Positions 25,686 to 36,853 of a DNA stretch of 64,000 bases are shown piece after piece. The position numbers were made by a program, and so were the translations under genes. The DNA is taken from the NCBI RefSeq assembly GCF_000342005.1, contig NZ_AOHO01000045.1:248001-312000 (forward strand). Direction: 5' to 3'. Position 1 is the first letter of the stretch; every line of letters starts with the position of its first letter. The notes under the pieces were generated by a model. That model was given only the letters and a program-made list of their open reading frames with translations. It did no database searches and was not told where the DNA came from. This stretch comes from Amycolatopsis decaplanina DSM 44594. Its GTDB lineage: Bacteria > Actinomycetota > Actinomycetes > Mycobacteriales > Pseudonocardiaceae.

Positions 25686-26471
25686 ATGACGGTGAGTATC
25701 GCTCGGCGTCTGGCTTTGTTGTTCCGGGTCAAGGCGAACAAGGCTCTCGATCGCGCGGAGGACCCGCGCGAGGTGCTGGACTACTCCTACCAGCGGCAGA
25801 ACGAGATGCTGGCGAAGGTGCGCCGTGGCCTGGCCGATGTGGTAACCAGCCGCAAGCGCCTGGAGTTGCAGGCCGACCAGTTGCGCCGGTCCGCCGACCG
25901 GCTGCGGGACCAGGCGGCCGAGGCGGTGCGCATCGGGAAGGACGATCTGGCCCGTGAGGCCCTGACCCGCCGCGCCGCGGCCCTGGCCCAGGTCCAGGAG
26001 TTGCAGCCGCAGCGGGACACGCTCAAAGCCGAAGAGGACAAGCTCGTCCTCGCCCAGCAACGGTTGCAGGCCAAGGTGGAGGCGTTCCGCACCCGCAAGG
26101 AGACCATCAAGGCCACCTACACCGCGGCCGAGGCGCAGACCCGCATCAGCGAGGCCGTTTCCGGGATCTCCGAGGAGATGGGTGACGTCGGCTTGGCGAT
26201 GCAGCGCGCGGAGGACAAGACCGCTCAGATGACCTCCCGCGCCCAGGCGCTGGACGAACTGCTGGCCTCGGGAGCGCTGGACGACGCCTCCTCCCCGGCC
26301 GGCCACCGCGACGACATCCAGGCCGCTCTGGACGCTGTCGCAGGGCCCGCCGGCGACATCGACCGCGAGCTCGCCCAGCTCAAGGGTCTGACCACACCGG
26401 CCCAGCTCGCGACAGGCGACACCGCCGCCGCGACCACCAGGACGCACCGAGGCACGGAGTCGCCGTCATGA
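25686..26471 (+). CDS. pspA: PspA/IM30 (ESCRT-III-like) membrane-stress protein
   Basis: 261 residues from ATG 25686 after GAGAGGA. N-terminal amphipathic helix (MTVSIARRLALLFRVKANKAL) and the typical E-D-P-x-E-V-L-D-Y-S-Y, then about 150 residues of coiled coil as in PspA/IM30/Vipp1, which assemble on damaged membranes. The C-terminal extension is Ala/Thr-rich. Its stop overlaps the next gene by four bases, and the set pspA-pspAA-htpX-pspAB is a known actinobacterial arrangement. Confidence 0.92.
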   Translation: MTVSIARRLALLFRVKANKALDRAEDPREVLDYSYQRQNEMLAKVRRGLADVVTSRKRLELQADQLRRSADRLRDQAAEAVRIGKDDLAREALTRRAAALAQVQELQPQRDTLKAEEDKLVLAQQRLQAKVEAFRTRKETIKATYTAAEAQTRISEAVSGISEEMGDVGLAMQRAEDKTAQMTSRAQALDELLASGALDDASSPAGHRDDIQAALDAVAGPAGDIDRELAQLKGLTTPAQLATGDTAAATTRTHRGTESPS

Positions 26472-26746
26472 TCATCCGCATTCTCGGCGAAGGCCAGTAC
26501 GACGTCGCGGATGACCGAGTCGACGACCTCAACGCATTGGACACCCGGCTGCTCGCCGCGGTCGAGTCCGATGACGACACCGCCTTCGCCCCGACCCTGC
26601 GGGACCTGCTCGGCGCGGTGCGCCGGCTGGGAACCCCGGTGGCCGAGGCCACGCTCGTCACCTCCGGACTCGTCCTGCCCGCCGCCGACGCCGACCTGGC
26701 CGAGGTCCGCGCTCTGCTGGGTGACGACGGTCTGATCCCCGGATAA
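26468..26746 (+). CDS. pspAA: PspA-associated protein PspAA
   Basis: 92 residues beginning MIIRILGEGQYDVAD, the hallmark start of the PspAA domain, with conserved L-N-x-L-D and a C-terminal DLAEVRALLGDDGLIPG. It is a small cytosolic partner of PspA. ATGA overlap with pspA; the metalloprotease gene starts 20 bases downstream. Confidence 0.9.
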   Translation: MIIRILGEGQYDVADDRVDDLNALDTRLLAAVESDDDTAFAPTLRDLLGAVRRLGTPVAEATLVTSGLVLPAADADLAEVRALLGDDGLIPG

Positions 26747-26766
26747 GCGAGGGCGGAGTGATGACG

Positions 26767-27678
26767 ATGCGTACCCGGTTCCGGCCTGATCACCAGCTCA
26801 CCACCCGGATGCTGGTCACCGTCTTCCTGCTCGGGCTGGTGTATGTCGCGTTCATCGTCGCGCTGATCCTGCTGATCAAGTCGGTCGTCGTGGTCGTGCT
26901 CATCGCGGGCGGGCTGTTGTTCACGCAGTTCTGGTTCTCCGACCGGATCGCCCTCTACGCGATGCGGGCCCGGATCGTCACTCCCGAGGAAGAACCACAT
27001 CTGCACGGGATGATCGATCGGCTGTGCGCGACCGCGGACATGCCCAAGCCCCGCGTGGCCGTCGCCGACATGGAGTTGCCCAACGCGTTCGCCGCCGGCC
27101 GCAGTACCCGCCGGGCCGTGCTGTGCGTGACCACCGGGTTGACGCGCCGGCTGGACACCGGGGAACTGGAAGGCGTCCTCGCGCACGAGCTGTCCCACGT
27201 CGCGCACCGCGACGTGGTCGTCATGACCGTCGCGTCGTTCCTCGGCGTCGTCGCCGGGCTCATCGCCCGGTTCGCGTTCTACTCCACCCTGTTCGGCGGC
27301 GGTCGCCGTGACCGCGACGGTGGCCAGGTCTTCCTGCTGATCCTGGCGGTGATGGCGGTCTCCGCGGCGGTGTACGCGATCAGCTTCCTGCTCATCCGTG
27401 CCCTGTCCCGCTATCGCGAACTGGCCGCGGACCGGGCCGGCGCCCAGCTCACCGGCCACCCGTCCGCGCTGGCCTCCGCGCTGACCAAGGTCAGCGGCGA
27501 CATCGCCCGGATCCCCACCCGTGACCTGCGCGCCGCGGAGGCGTTCAACGCGTTCTTCTTCGCCCCCGCGCTCTCTCCAGGCTTCAGCCTGTCGAGTCTG
27601 ATGTCCACCCACCCCACTCTGCGGCAGCGACTGGACCAGCTGGCCGCCCTGTCGACCGAGCTGGGAGAGGTGAGCTGA
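26767..27678 (+). CDS. htpX: HtpX-like M48 membrane zinc metalloprotease
   Basis: 303 residues from ATG 26767 (GTG 26758 and ATG 26761 are closer to the GGCGGAG ribosome site). Two N-terminal membrane helices, zinc motif H-E-L-S-H at 140-144, another helix pair, then E-L-A-A-D-R supplying the third ligand. HtpX degrades damaged membrane proteins. Within the psp cluster it links membrane-integrity sensing to membrane proteolysis. Its stop is two bases before pspAB. Confidence 0.92.
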   Translation: MRTRFRPDHQLTTRMLVTVFLLGLVYVAFIVALILLIKSVVVVVLIAGGLLFTQFWFSDRIALYAMRARIVTPEEEPHLHGMIDRLCATADMPKPRVAVADMELPNAFAAGRSTRRAVLCVTTGLTRRLDTGELEGVLAHELSHVAHRDVVVMTVASFLGVVAGLIARFAFYSTLFGGGRRDRDGGQVFLLILAVMAVSAAVYAISFLLIRALSRYRELAADRAGAQLTGHPSALASALTKVSGDIARIPTRDLRAAEAFNAFFFAPALSPGFSLSSLMSTHPTLRQRLDQLAALSTELGEVS

Positions 27679-27680
27679 CG

Positions 27681-28259
27681 ATGGGTTTCCTCGACGCGCT
27701 GCTGGGCCGCACCGAGCCGGTCCAACCCAACCTCGACGTCCTCTTCGCGATCCCGTCGGCCGCCTGCACGCTCCAAGCCGCGCTCGACCTCGCGCCGACC
27801 GGGGCCGGTGCGGTCTGCTTCAAGGCGGCCGAAGGCGCGGCGGCGGCCGAGTCCGAAAGTGATATCCGTGCCCTGCTGGATCTCGACGCATCTCTGGAAG
27901 TGTCGGTCGACCGCGATGAGTTCGGCTTCACCTGGATCACCTGCCGTCAGTCCACTGTGGACCTCGCGGCGCTGGTGACCGGACTGCACGCGATCAACGC
28001 CACCCTCACCGACGCCGGGTTCGGACCCTGCCTGCTCTGCACCGTGGTCGGATTCCGCACACCCACCGCCGACGATCCGCGGCGGGTGGGGTTGGTGTAC
28101 CTGTTCAAACGCGGCACCGTCTACCCGTTCGCCCCCACCGACGGTCGGAAGCGGGACAACGCGCTGGAGATCCAGATCCGGGCCGCGCTCACCGATGACC
28201 TTCCGATCGAGGCGGACCTGGAACGATGGTTCCCGATCTGGAACGCACCCGTGCCATGA
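27681..28259 (+). CDS. pspAB: PspA-associated protein PspAB
   Basis: 192 residues. Starts [27 protein letters not shown], typical of PspAB, followed by an alpha/beta domain with F-G-F-T-W-I-T and a C-terminal [13 protein letters not shown]...[11 protein letters not shown]. Function beyond association with PspA/HtpX is not known to me. Last gene of the psp set. Confidence 0.88.
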   Translation: MGFLDALLGRTEPVQPNLDVLFAIPSAACTLQAALDLAPTGAGAVCFKAAEGAAAAESESDIRALLDLDASLEVSVDRDEFGFTWITCRQSTVDLAALVTGLHAINATLTDAGFGPCLLCTVVGFRTPTADDPRRVGLVYLFKRGTVYPFAPTDGRKRDNALEIQIRAALTDDLPIEADLERWFPIWNAPVP

Positions 28260-28330
28260 ACCTCACCGTCCACAGCGGACAGTGAAGGAGGCGGGCTACG
28301 CGTGCACGACCTGGCCTCCGGAGGCCGGCC

Positions 28331-28401
28331 ATGACCATCGACGGCAGCAGGCCTCACCTCGATACCCACGCTTACCCGGACATGTTTCCAGGGAGTTCCT
28401 C

Positions 28402-28405
<4 letters not shown>
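28331..28405 (+). CDS. Possible 24-residue leader peptide coupled to the metal ATPase
   Basis: ATG 28331 follows GGAGG with six-base spacing and the frame ends at TGA 28403-28405, overlapping the ATPase start (ATGA). The peptide [20 protein letters not shown](...) contains two His, one Met and three Asp. A leader that couples or attenuates ATPase translation is plausible; chance occurrence cannot be excluded. Confidence 0.35.
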
Positions 28406-30969
<2,564 letters not shown>

Positions 30970-31092
30970 CATGGATTGGTGCTGCGCAACGACATGGACG
31001 GCGCACCTCCGCTCACGCAGAACCCCGTAGCTCATGGGACTCGGCGGCAAGGCACTCGTCGACGAGGTGCGCCAGGTTTTCGCTCCGCGACG

Positions 31093-31593
31093 TCAGCTTT
31101 CGGTCTTGACGTACAGGCGCACGGTTCCGCCGGGGTGCGTGCGGAAATAGCTCTGGAGTTGTGCGCTGCTCGCGACGCACCCGGCGCTGGTGAAATCGTT
31201 CTGGTCCGTTCTGGGCAGTACGACGGAACACTGTGCGAGGTAAGTGAACTTGTCCGGCCACAGCACGAAGAACGTCGCGGTTCCGGAACCCGTGCCGCCG
31301 TTGTTGCGGAAAACGGCGCTCATCGAGCAGGCGTTGTCGTTGCACGGCCCGTTCCACTGCGAGGAGTGCAGCTGGAATTCGGGCCGCGCCGCGGTGGTCC
31401 GCGTCGTTCGCGGCACACTCGTGACCGCGGCGAGCGGCCGCGAAACCGACGGTTCGCGGGCGTGGGAAGGCGCGAGGCCCTTCAGTGGATTGAACCCGGT
31501 CAGCGTATTGACGGCCGTCAGAATGGCTAACACTCCGCTGACCGTGCCGACTATGACGCCCCACTTCTTGTAATCCGGCTCGTCCCCCGCCAT
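31093..31593 (-). CDS. Single-pass exported hypothetical protein
   Basis: 166 residues. N-terminal cytoplasmic stub (MAGDEPDYKKWG), one membrane helix (VIVGTVSGVLAILTAVNTLTG), a Ser/Thr/Arg linker and an extracellular domain of about 90 residues with four Cys (PCNDNACSM; AQCSVVL; AGCVASS), probably two disulfides. No known family. It faces the ATPase gene convergently. Confidence 0.65.
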   Translation of the reverse strand: MAGDEPDYKKWGVIVGTVSGVLAILTAVNTLTGFNPLKGLAPSHAREPSVSRPLAAVTSVPRTTRTTAARPEFQLHSSQWNGPCNDNACSMSAVFRNNGGTGSGTATFFVLWPDKFTYLAQCSVVLPRTDQNDFTSAGCVASSAQLQSYFRTHPGGTVRLYVKTES

Positions 31594-31597
31594 TACC

Positions 31598-32109
31598 TCA
31601 TGCTACGGGATCATTCCGGCGCGAGGGAGGGACGAAATCCACGACAACGCGTCCCCGGCGGCTTTCGTGATCATTTTCGGCGATACCGATTCGGTCCAGG
31701 ACGACGCGTTCCGCTGGTGAGAGCCGCTGTTTCGGTCCCGCGTCCCAAACCGCGCCGTTCGCCTTGCACCGGACCGCCCGGCTGATGACGATGGCGTCCA
31801 TCGCGGCTCGGGTCGCGATCCGGGAGGGGCGGGAATCCGCCGAAGAGAAAGAAAAGGGGGACAGTGCGCAAGACGAAGCGAATCGCCGCTGTGGCGGCCT
31901 TGGTGATCATTTCCGCTGCCACGATAGGGGCGCCACCGGACACCCAGGGCGCGCGGGTGGGCCATACCGATGGGCTACCCGGCGCGCCCCGACGGCAATC
32001 ACGGCGTCCGGGATTTCGCGTACATGGATCGGGCGATTTCGCCTGCGTGATCGCCTCGCGCACCCGGGAATCCTCCACGGCCGGTGTCGTGGAGGGACGA
32101 CACACGACG
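31598..32109. other. Intergenic stretch with a possible truncated secreted protein
   Basis: 512 bases. A GTG at 31864 after AAGGGGG starts a convincing signal-peptide-like stretch (MRKTKRIAAVAALVIISAATIGA), but after about 40 codons the composition changes and the frame runs on antisense to the response regulator, so this is likely a broken secreted-protein gene. A 67-codon minus-strand frame (31598-31801) has no ribosome site. Confidence 0.4.
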
Positions 32110-32784
32110 CTAGTTCGGTCCCTGCCGGTCGCCTGGTACGACCAGGCCGGATTCGTAGGCGAGGACGACGAGTTGCGCGCGATCGCGGGCGTGGAGTTTG
32201 GTCATGGCGCGATTGACGTGGGTCTTCGCGGTCGACGGGCTGATCACCATGTGGTCGGCGATCTCGTCGTTGGACAGGCCTCGCGCGACCAGGGCGACGG
32301 CTTCGCGTTCGCGGTTGGTCAGTTCCTTCAGCCCGGTACCTGTGCCGGCGCCGAGCGGCAGGGTGACGTACCGGTCGATCAGTTTGCGGGTGATCGCCGG
32401 CGCGAGCAGGGCGTCGCCGCGTGCGGCGACGCGTACGGCGTGAAGGAAGTCTTCGGGTTCGATGTCCTTGACGAGGAATCCCGCCGCGCCCGCGCGCAGC
32501 GCGTTGAAGACGTACTCGTCCAAGCCGTAGTTGGTCAGGATGACGACGTGCACGCCGGACAGGGCCGGATCGGCGGCGATGCGCCGGGTCGCCTCGATAC
32601 CGTCGACGACGGGCATCTGGATGTCGATGAGCGCGATGTCGGGCAGGTGTTCCCTGGCGAGTGCCAGGCCTTCGCTCCCGTCGGCGGCTTCGGCCACGAC
32701 CTCTATGTCGTCCTCGACGTCGAGCAGCGCGCGGAATCCGCTGCGGAGGAGCGGCTGATCGTCGACCAGCAGGACCCGGATCAT
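32110..32784 (-). CDS. NarL/FixJ-type response regulator
   Basis: 224 residues. Receiver with D-D (VDDQ), phospho-acceptor Asp in I-A-L-I-D-I-Q-M-P-V-V-D-G and Lys in L-V-K-D, then a LuxR-type HTH (LTNREREAVALVARGLSNDEIADHMVISPSTAKTHVN). The ATG overlaps the kinase stop. Forms a two-component system with the DesK-like kinase upstream. Confidence 0.93.
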   Translation of the reverse strand: MIRVLLVDDQPLLRSGFRALLDVEDDIEVVAEAADGSEGLALAREHLPDIALIDIQMPVVDGIEATRRIAADPALSGVHVVILTNYGLDEYVFNALRAGAAGFLVKDIEPEDFLHAVRVAARGDALLAPAITRKLIDRYVTLPLGAGTGTGLKELTNREREAVALVARGLSNDEIADHMVISPSTAKTHVNRAMTKLHARDRAQLVVLAYESGLVVPGDRQGPN

Positions 32785-33887
32785 GGCGTCCGCTCCACGG
32801 GAAGTTCGGCCCGGACGGAGAAACCGCCCGCGCTTCGTGGTCCGGCGTGGAGGCGGCCGCCGAGGGCGGTGACCCGTTCACGCATCCCCAGCAGTCCGAC
32901 GCCGGGAATCGGTTCGGTGCCCGGTGTGGCCTCTCCGTCGTCGTCGACCTGGATGGCGAGGGCACCGGGACGGTGGTCGATCCGGACCGACGCGGTCGTG
33001 GCCGCGGCGTGCCGGGCGATGTTGGTCAGCGATTCCTGAACGATCCGGTACGCGGTGCGGTCCACCGCCGCGGGCAGGTCGTGTCGTTGCCCTTCGATGG
33101 TGAGCGTCGCGTCCAGGCCGCTCGCCTGTGCCCGTTTCACCAGGTCGGAGATCCGGTCGAGCCCGTGCGGCGGGTTCGTTTCATCGTCACGCAGCGCTTC
33201 CAGGGTCGCTCGCAGCTCCCGGGTCGCTTCACGGCCGGCCTCCCGGATCGCCAGCAAGGATTCCGGCACCGGCTCGCCCCGCTTGGTGGCCAGGTGGACG
33301 GCTACTTCGGCCTGCACCTTGATGACGGAGATCTGGTGGGTGAGCGAATCGTGCAGTTCCCGCGCGATGTGCAGCCGCTCCTCGTCGGCCCGGCGCCGCG
33401 CGGTCTCCTCGCGGGTGCGTTCGGCCTCGTCGGCCCGGCGTTCGGCCTGTCGCAGTGCTTCGCCCGCCGCGCCGGCGGCGATCAGCCAGGCCAGCTGAAG
33501 GGCGTCCCGGCTCTGGGTGAAGGCCTCGCTGATGGAAGTGGCGTTGGCGGAGGCCAGGATCACGAGCGGGAGCGCGGCGATCATGAGCACCGACCCCGCG
33601 ACGGCGACGATCCGGTGACCGGCGCGGACAGCGGCATAGACCGCGACCAGGTAGGCGACGGCAGGTACATCGAAACCGACGGCCTGGTACCCCAGCGCGC
33701 ACAGACCGGTCACGGCCAGCACCGTGATCGGGGCGCGTCGGTGCGCGGCGAGCGCCAGGCCACCGGTGACCAGCACCACGTAGCCCAGCGCGCCGAGGCT
33801 CGGGGTGGAGTCCTCACCGGACAGTTCCGTGACCAGCAGGACCACCGTCACCCCGACGGCGATCACCCAGTCCCAGACCCTGCTCAT
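32781..33887 (-). CDS. DesK/HisKA_3-type membrane histidine kinase
   Basis: 368 residues. Four to five hydrophobic segments in the first 150 residues, a coiled linker (EALRQAERRADEAERTREETARRRADEERLHIA), HisKA_3 box R-E-L-H-D-S-L-T-H with phospho-His, and an HATPase domain (N-L-x-R-H, G-V-G-L-L-G-M-R-E-R). Little lies outside the membrane, so sensing is probably intramembrane. The divergent DUF6223-like gene at 34081 is a candidate target (inference). Confidence 0.9.
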   Translation of the reverse strand: MSRVWDWVIAVGVTVVLLVTELSGEDSTPSLGALGYVVLVTGGLALAAHRRAPITVLAVTGLCALGYQAVGFDVPAVAYLVAVYAAVRAGHRIVAVAGSVLMIAALPLVILASANATSISEAFTQSRDALQLAWLIAAGAAGEALRQAERRADEAERTREETARRRADEERLHIARELHDSLTHQISVIKVQAEVAVHLATKRGEPVPESLLAIREAGREATRELRATLEALRDDETNPPHGLDRISDLVKRAQASGLDATLTIEGQRHDLPAAVDRTAYRIVQESLTNIARHAAATTASVRIDHRPGALAIQVDDDGEATPGTEPIPGVGLLGMRERVTALGGRLHAGPRSAGGFSVRAELPVERTP

Positions 33888-34080
33888 GCGTGCACCCTAG
33901 CCAGCCGCCCACCCGCGCGACTCCTCCGCGCGGACGATCTGCCGTCTACCACGCACGCGGTAGTTCCGGCGCTCCTACGGCATCAGCGGCAGTCCGGATT
34001 GCCTGCGTTCACCGGACGACCGGGGGCGGGTCCGGCGGACACCATCAGAGGACATCAGCCATCGAGAGAAGGAGTGCCCC

Positions 34081-34416
34081 ATGTCGGTCCACTTGCTGTC
34101 CGAGCCGATCGCCGCCGCCTATCTGACCCCCGGGCGTCTCTGGTCCTTGGTGGCCGCCCTGGCGGGCGTGATCGGGGTGATCGTCGGAGGGCTGGCCCTC
34201 GCTCGCCACCGTTCCGGCAACACCCGGCGCGGAGCCGTCGTGGCACTGACGGCGGGGCTGCTCGGCATGGCAGGCGGTGGTTTCGTGGTGGCGGCCGCCG
34301 AGGGTGGTCCCGGTACCGGCTACGGAATCGTCGGCGGCTACATCGCCTTGGTGATCGGGCTGCTCGCCGCGATCCTCGGATGGCTGGCTCTGTCGCGCTC
34401 CCGTCGCACGGCCTGA
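34081..34416 (+). CDS. DUF6223-like small membrane protein
   Basis: 111 residues with AGAAGGAG before the ATG. Three hydrophobic helices separated by short loops with R-H-R-S-G-N-T-R-R-G-A-V-V-A-L-T and G-G-P-G-T-G-Y-G-I-V-G-G-Y. This matches a small actinobacterial membrane family annotated DUF6223 (from memory). Divergent from the NarL/DesK-type system. Confidence 0.65.
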   Translation: MSVHLLSEPIAAAYLTPGRLWSLVAALAGVIGVIVGGLALARHRSGNTRRGAVVALTAGLLGMAGGGFVVAAAEGGPGTGYGIVGGYIALVIGLLAAILGWLALSRSRRTA

Positions 34417-34440
34417 GGGGCTGGGGGCATCGAGGTCTAG

Positions 34441-34464
34441 ATATATCAACCTGTATTGATGTAT
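34441..34464 (+). promoter_or_regulatory. ArsR/SmtB-type operator
   Basis: Imperfect inverted repeat ATATATCAA-N6-TTGATGTAT lying directly before the likely start of the ArsR-arsenate reductase fusion. The ATCAA-N6-TTGAT core and AT-rich context fit ArsR/SmtB operators, suggesting autoregulation. Confidence 0.7.
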
Positions 34465-34473
34465 CTTCGGCCC

Positions 34474-35259
34474 GTGGCGACCGTCGAGATGTCCGAGCCG
34501 CCGCCGTTCGTACGGTTGGCGAGTGATCCGCTGCGCTGGCGGCTGCTGCGCGAGTTGTCCCACGGCGACCGCCGGGTGCGGGAGCTGGTGGAACTGGTCG
34601 GGCAGCCGCAGAACCTGGTGTCCTACCACCTGCGCAAGCTGCGGGCCGCGGAGCTGGTCACGGCACGGAGAAGCAGTTTCGACGGTCGTGACACCTACTA
34701 TCACCTCGATCTGGAGCAGTGCGCGGACGCGCTCGCCGAGGCGGGAAGTTCGCTGCACCCCGCTCTCGCGCCAAACCGGGTGGACGCGATGAGAGCCGGG
34801 GCCCGGCTCAAGGTGTTGTTCGTGTGCACCGGTAACAGTGGACGGTCGCCGATGGCCGAGGCGCTGCTGCGGCACCGGGCGGGTTCGATGGTCGAGGTGT
34901 CCAGCGCGGGCAGCCATCCGAAACCGTTGCATCCCGACGCCGTGCGTGTCCTCGCCGAGCGCGACATCGTCCTGACCCACGAACCGTCCCATGTGGACAG
35001 CTTCCGGCGCAGGCGATTCCATTGGGTGATCAGCCTTTGCGACCGCGTCCGCGAAGTCTGCCCGGAGTTCCCCGGGCATCCGCGCGTCATCCATTGGAGC
35101 CTGCCGGACCCGGCCAAGGAAACCGATGAGGCGGGGGAGACCTATCCGGCGTTCCGTCGCCTCGCTGTCGAGCTGGACCGCCGGATCGGGTTCCTGGCCG
35201 CCCGATTCGGTGTGCCCGGCCCCGAGAAGTATCGGAACGAAGAGGTGAAGAGGACATGA
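34474..35259 (+). CDS. ArsR repressor - low-molecular-weight phosphatase-type arsenate reductase fusion
   Basis: 261 residues from GTG 34474 (earlier TTG/ATG codons lie inside the operator; ATG 34489 is another option; leaderless start plausible). Residues about 10-85 are an ArsR winged helix (NLVSYHLRKLRAAELV). Residues 112-250 are an LMW-phosphatase-fold arsenate reductase with P-loop C118-T-G-N-S-G-R124-S and the acid motif L-P-D-P. Arsenate is reduced to arsenite by thiol chemistry. The fusion lets one protein sense and detoxify. Next gene overlaps by four bases. Confidence 0.88.
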   Translation: MATVEMSEPPPFVRLASDPLRWRLLRELSHGDRRVRELVELVGQPQNLVSYHLRKLRAAELVTARRSSFDGRDTYYHLDLEQCADALAEAGSSLHPALAPNRVDAMRAGARLKVLFVCTGNSGRSPMAEALLRHRAGSMVEVSSAGSHPKPLHPDAVRVLAERDIVLTHEPSHVDSFRRRRFHWVISLCDRVREVCPEFPGHPRVIHWSLPDPAKETDEAGETYPAFRRLAVELDRRIGFLAARFGVPGPEKYRNEEVKRT

Positions 35260-35639
35260 CTTCGGACTTGGTGAGTGTGCGTTACCTGGTCGACGACGTC
35301 GCGGCCGCCGTCGAGTTCTACACCGGACATCTGGACTTCGCCGTGCGCTCGAGTGTGTTGCCGGCGTTCGCCGACGTGGTGCGCGGGAATCTCCGGCTGC
35401 TCCTCAGCGGTCCGGCGAGTTCGGCGGGCCGTCCGATGCCGGACGGCACGAAACCGGCACCGGGTGGCTGGAACCGCATCCATCTCGTCGTCGACGACAT
35501 CGACGCCGAAGTCGCCAGGCTGCGTGCCGCGGGCGTCCCGTTCCGCAGTGACGTCGTGACCGGGCCGGGTGGCCGCCAGATCGTGTTCGACGACCCGGCG
35601 GGCAATCCGGTCGAACTGTTCCAGCCCGCGGCCCGTTGA
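35256..35639 (+). CDS. VOC (glyoxalase/bleomycin-resistance fold) protein
   Basis: 127 residues with two betaalphabetabetabeta modules: V-R-Y-L-V-D-D-V-A-A-A-V-E-F-Y and R-I-H-L-V-V-D-D-I-D-A-E-V, ending D-P-A-G-N-P-V-E-L-F. Metal-ligand positions His75-region and Glu near the end are present. There are no cysteines, so it is not the ArsI C-As lyase despite sitting beside an arsenate reductase. Substrate unknown. ATGA overlap with the fusion gene. Confidence 0.8.
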   Translation: MTSDLVSVRYLVDDVAAAVEFYTGHLDFAVRSSVLPAFADVVRGNLRLLLSGPASSAGRPMPDGTKPAPGGWNRIHLVVDDIDAEVARLRAAGVPFRSDVVTGPGGRQIVFDDPAGNPVELFQPAAR

Positions 35640-35665
35640 CACCGAACCACGAGCAGGAGCCCGCG

Positions 35666-36850
35666 ATGCCGGGAAAGTCCACGGAGGACGCCATCGCCAC
35701 GCCGGGCCTGGGGACCGTCCTGCGGGAATGGGGCCGGATCGGATGCGTCGGTTTCGGCGGCCCGCCCACCCACATCGCCCTGCTCCGCGAGTTGTGCGTG
35801 CGACGCCGGGGCTGGTTGTCGGACCAGGAGTTCGAGGACGCGATCGCCGCCTGCAACCTGCTGCCCGGCCCCGCGTCGACCCAGCTGGCGATCTTCACCG
35901 CGTGGCGGGTGCGCGGCCGCGCGGGAGCCCTGGTCGGAGGCGCCGCGTTCATCGTGCCCGGCCTCATCGTGATCTTGGCGCTGGCCGCGCTGTTCCTCAC
36001 CGGGTCCCCGCCCGCGTGGGTGCGCGGAGCCGGTGCGGGAGCGGGCGCGGCGGTCGCCGCCGTCGCCGTGCACGCGGGCGTCGGCCTGATCCCGGCAGGC
36101 TGGCGGCGTGCGGCCACCACGGGCCGCGTGCGCTGGATCCTGTACGTCCTCGCGGGTGTCGCGTCGGCCGCTCTGGTCGGTCCATGGCTGGTGCTCGTCC
36201 TGCTGGGCTGCGGTGTGATCGAACTGACCGTCAACCGCTCACGCCGCGGCGAGTCGAGCACCGCCCTGCTCGCCGTTCCCGCGCAATCATGGGCCGCCGC
36301 GGCCGCGGGCGCCGGCGTGTTCGCGTCGGTGGCGTGGGTGGCGCTCAAGGTCGGGATGCTGTCCTACGGCGGCGGCTTCGTGATCATCCCGCTCATGCAG
36401 GACGACGCGGTGAACACCTACCACTGGATGAGCGCGGGGGAGTTCCTCAACGCGGTCGCGCTCGGCCAGGTCACGCCGGGCCCGGTGGTGCAGACCGTCG
36501 CCGTCGTCGGCTACGCCGCGGCCGGGCTCACCGGCGGCATCCTGGCCTCGCTGGTCGCCTTCGCACCGTCGTTCCTGTTCATCCTGTTCGGTGCCAAGCA
36601 CTTCGACCGGCTCCGCGGAAACCCGAACGTGCGGGCGTTCCTCGACGGTGCCGGTCCGGCCGCCGTCGGCGCGATCCTCGGCTCGGCGATCCCGCTCGCG
36701 CTCAGCCTGACCCAGGCGTGGCAGTACGCCGTACTCGCCGGCGCCGGGGTCCTGCTGTTCGTGTTCCGGCGTGGAGTGGTGACCACGATCCTGGCCGCGG
36801 CCGGGGCCGGAACCGTGCTCGCGCTCGCCGGAGTGCTCCTGCCGAGCTGA
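35666..36850 (+). CDS. chrA: ChrA-type chromate transporter
   Basis: 394 residues. ATG 35666 is chosen for the AGCAGGAG site seven bases upstream; an in-frame TTG lies at 35636. Two homologous CHR halves: the first with the signature G-x-V-G-F-G-G-P-P-T-H-I and L-P-G-P-A-S-T-Q, the second with K-V-G-M-L-S-Y-G-G-G-F-V and V-T-P-G-P-V-V. About ten helices. Exports chromate by proton antiport in known members. In operon with the ArsR-ArsC fusion and VOC protein, indicating an oxyanion-resistance module. Confidence 0.92.
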   Translation: MPGKSTEDAIATPGLGTVLREWGRIGCVGFGGPPTHIALLRELCVRRRGWLSDQEFEDAIAACNLLPGPASTQLAIFTAWRVRGRAGALVGGAAFIVPGLIVILALAALFLTGSPPAWVRGAGAGAGAAVAAVAVHAGVGLIPAGWRRAATTGRVRWILYVLAGVASAALVGPWLVLVLLGCGVIELTVNRSRRGESSTALLAVPAQSWAAAAAGAGVFASVAWVALKVGMLSYGGGFVIIPLMQDDAVNTYHWMSAGEFLNAVALGQVTPGPVVQTVAVVGYAAAGLTGGILASLVAFAPSFLFILFGAKHFDRLRGNPNVRAFLDGAGPAAVGAILGSAIPLALSLTQAWQYAVLAGAGVLLFVFRRGVVTTILAAAGAGTVLALAGVLLPS

Positions 36851-36853
36851 GCT

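Noticed and set aside
31598..31801. 67-codon minus-strand frame just upstream of the single-pass protein gene
   Set aside because: Close to the next start, but no ribosome site and no family resemblance; left as intergenic.
35256..35639. VOC protein as an ArsI organoarsenical lyase
   Set aside because: ArsI needs conserved cysteines; this protein has none.
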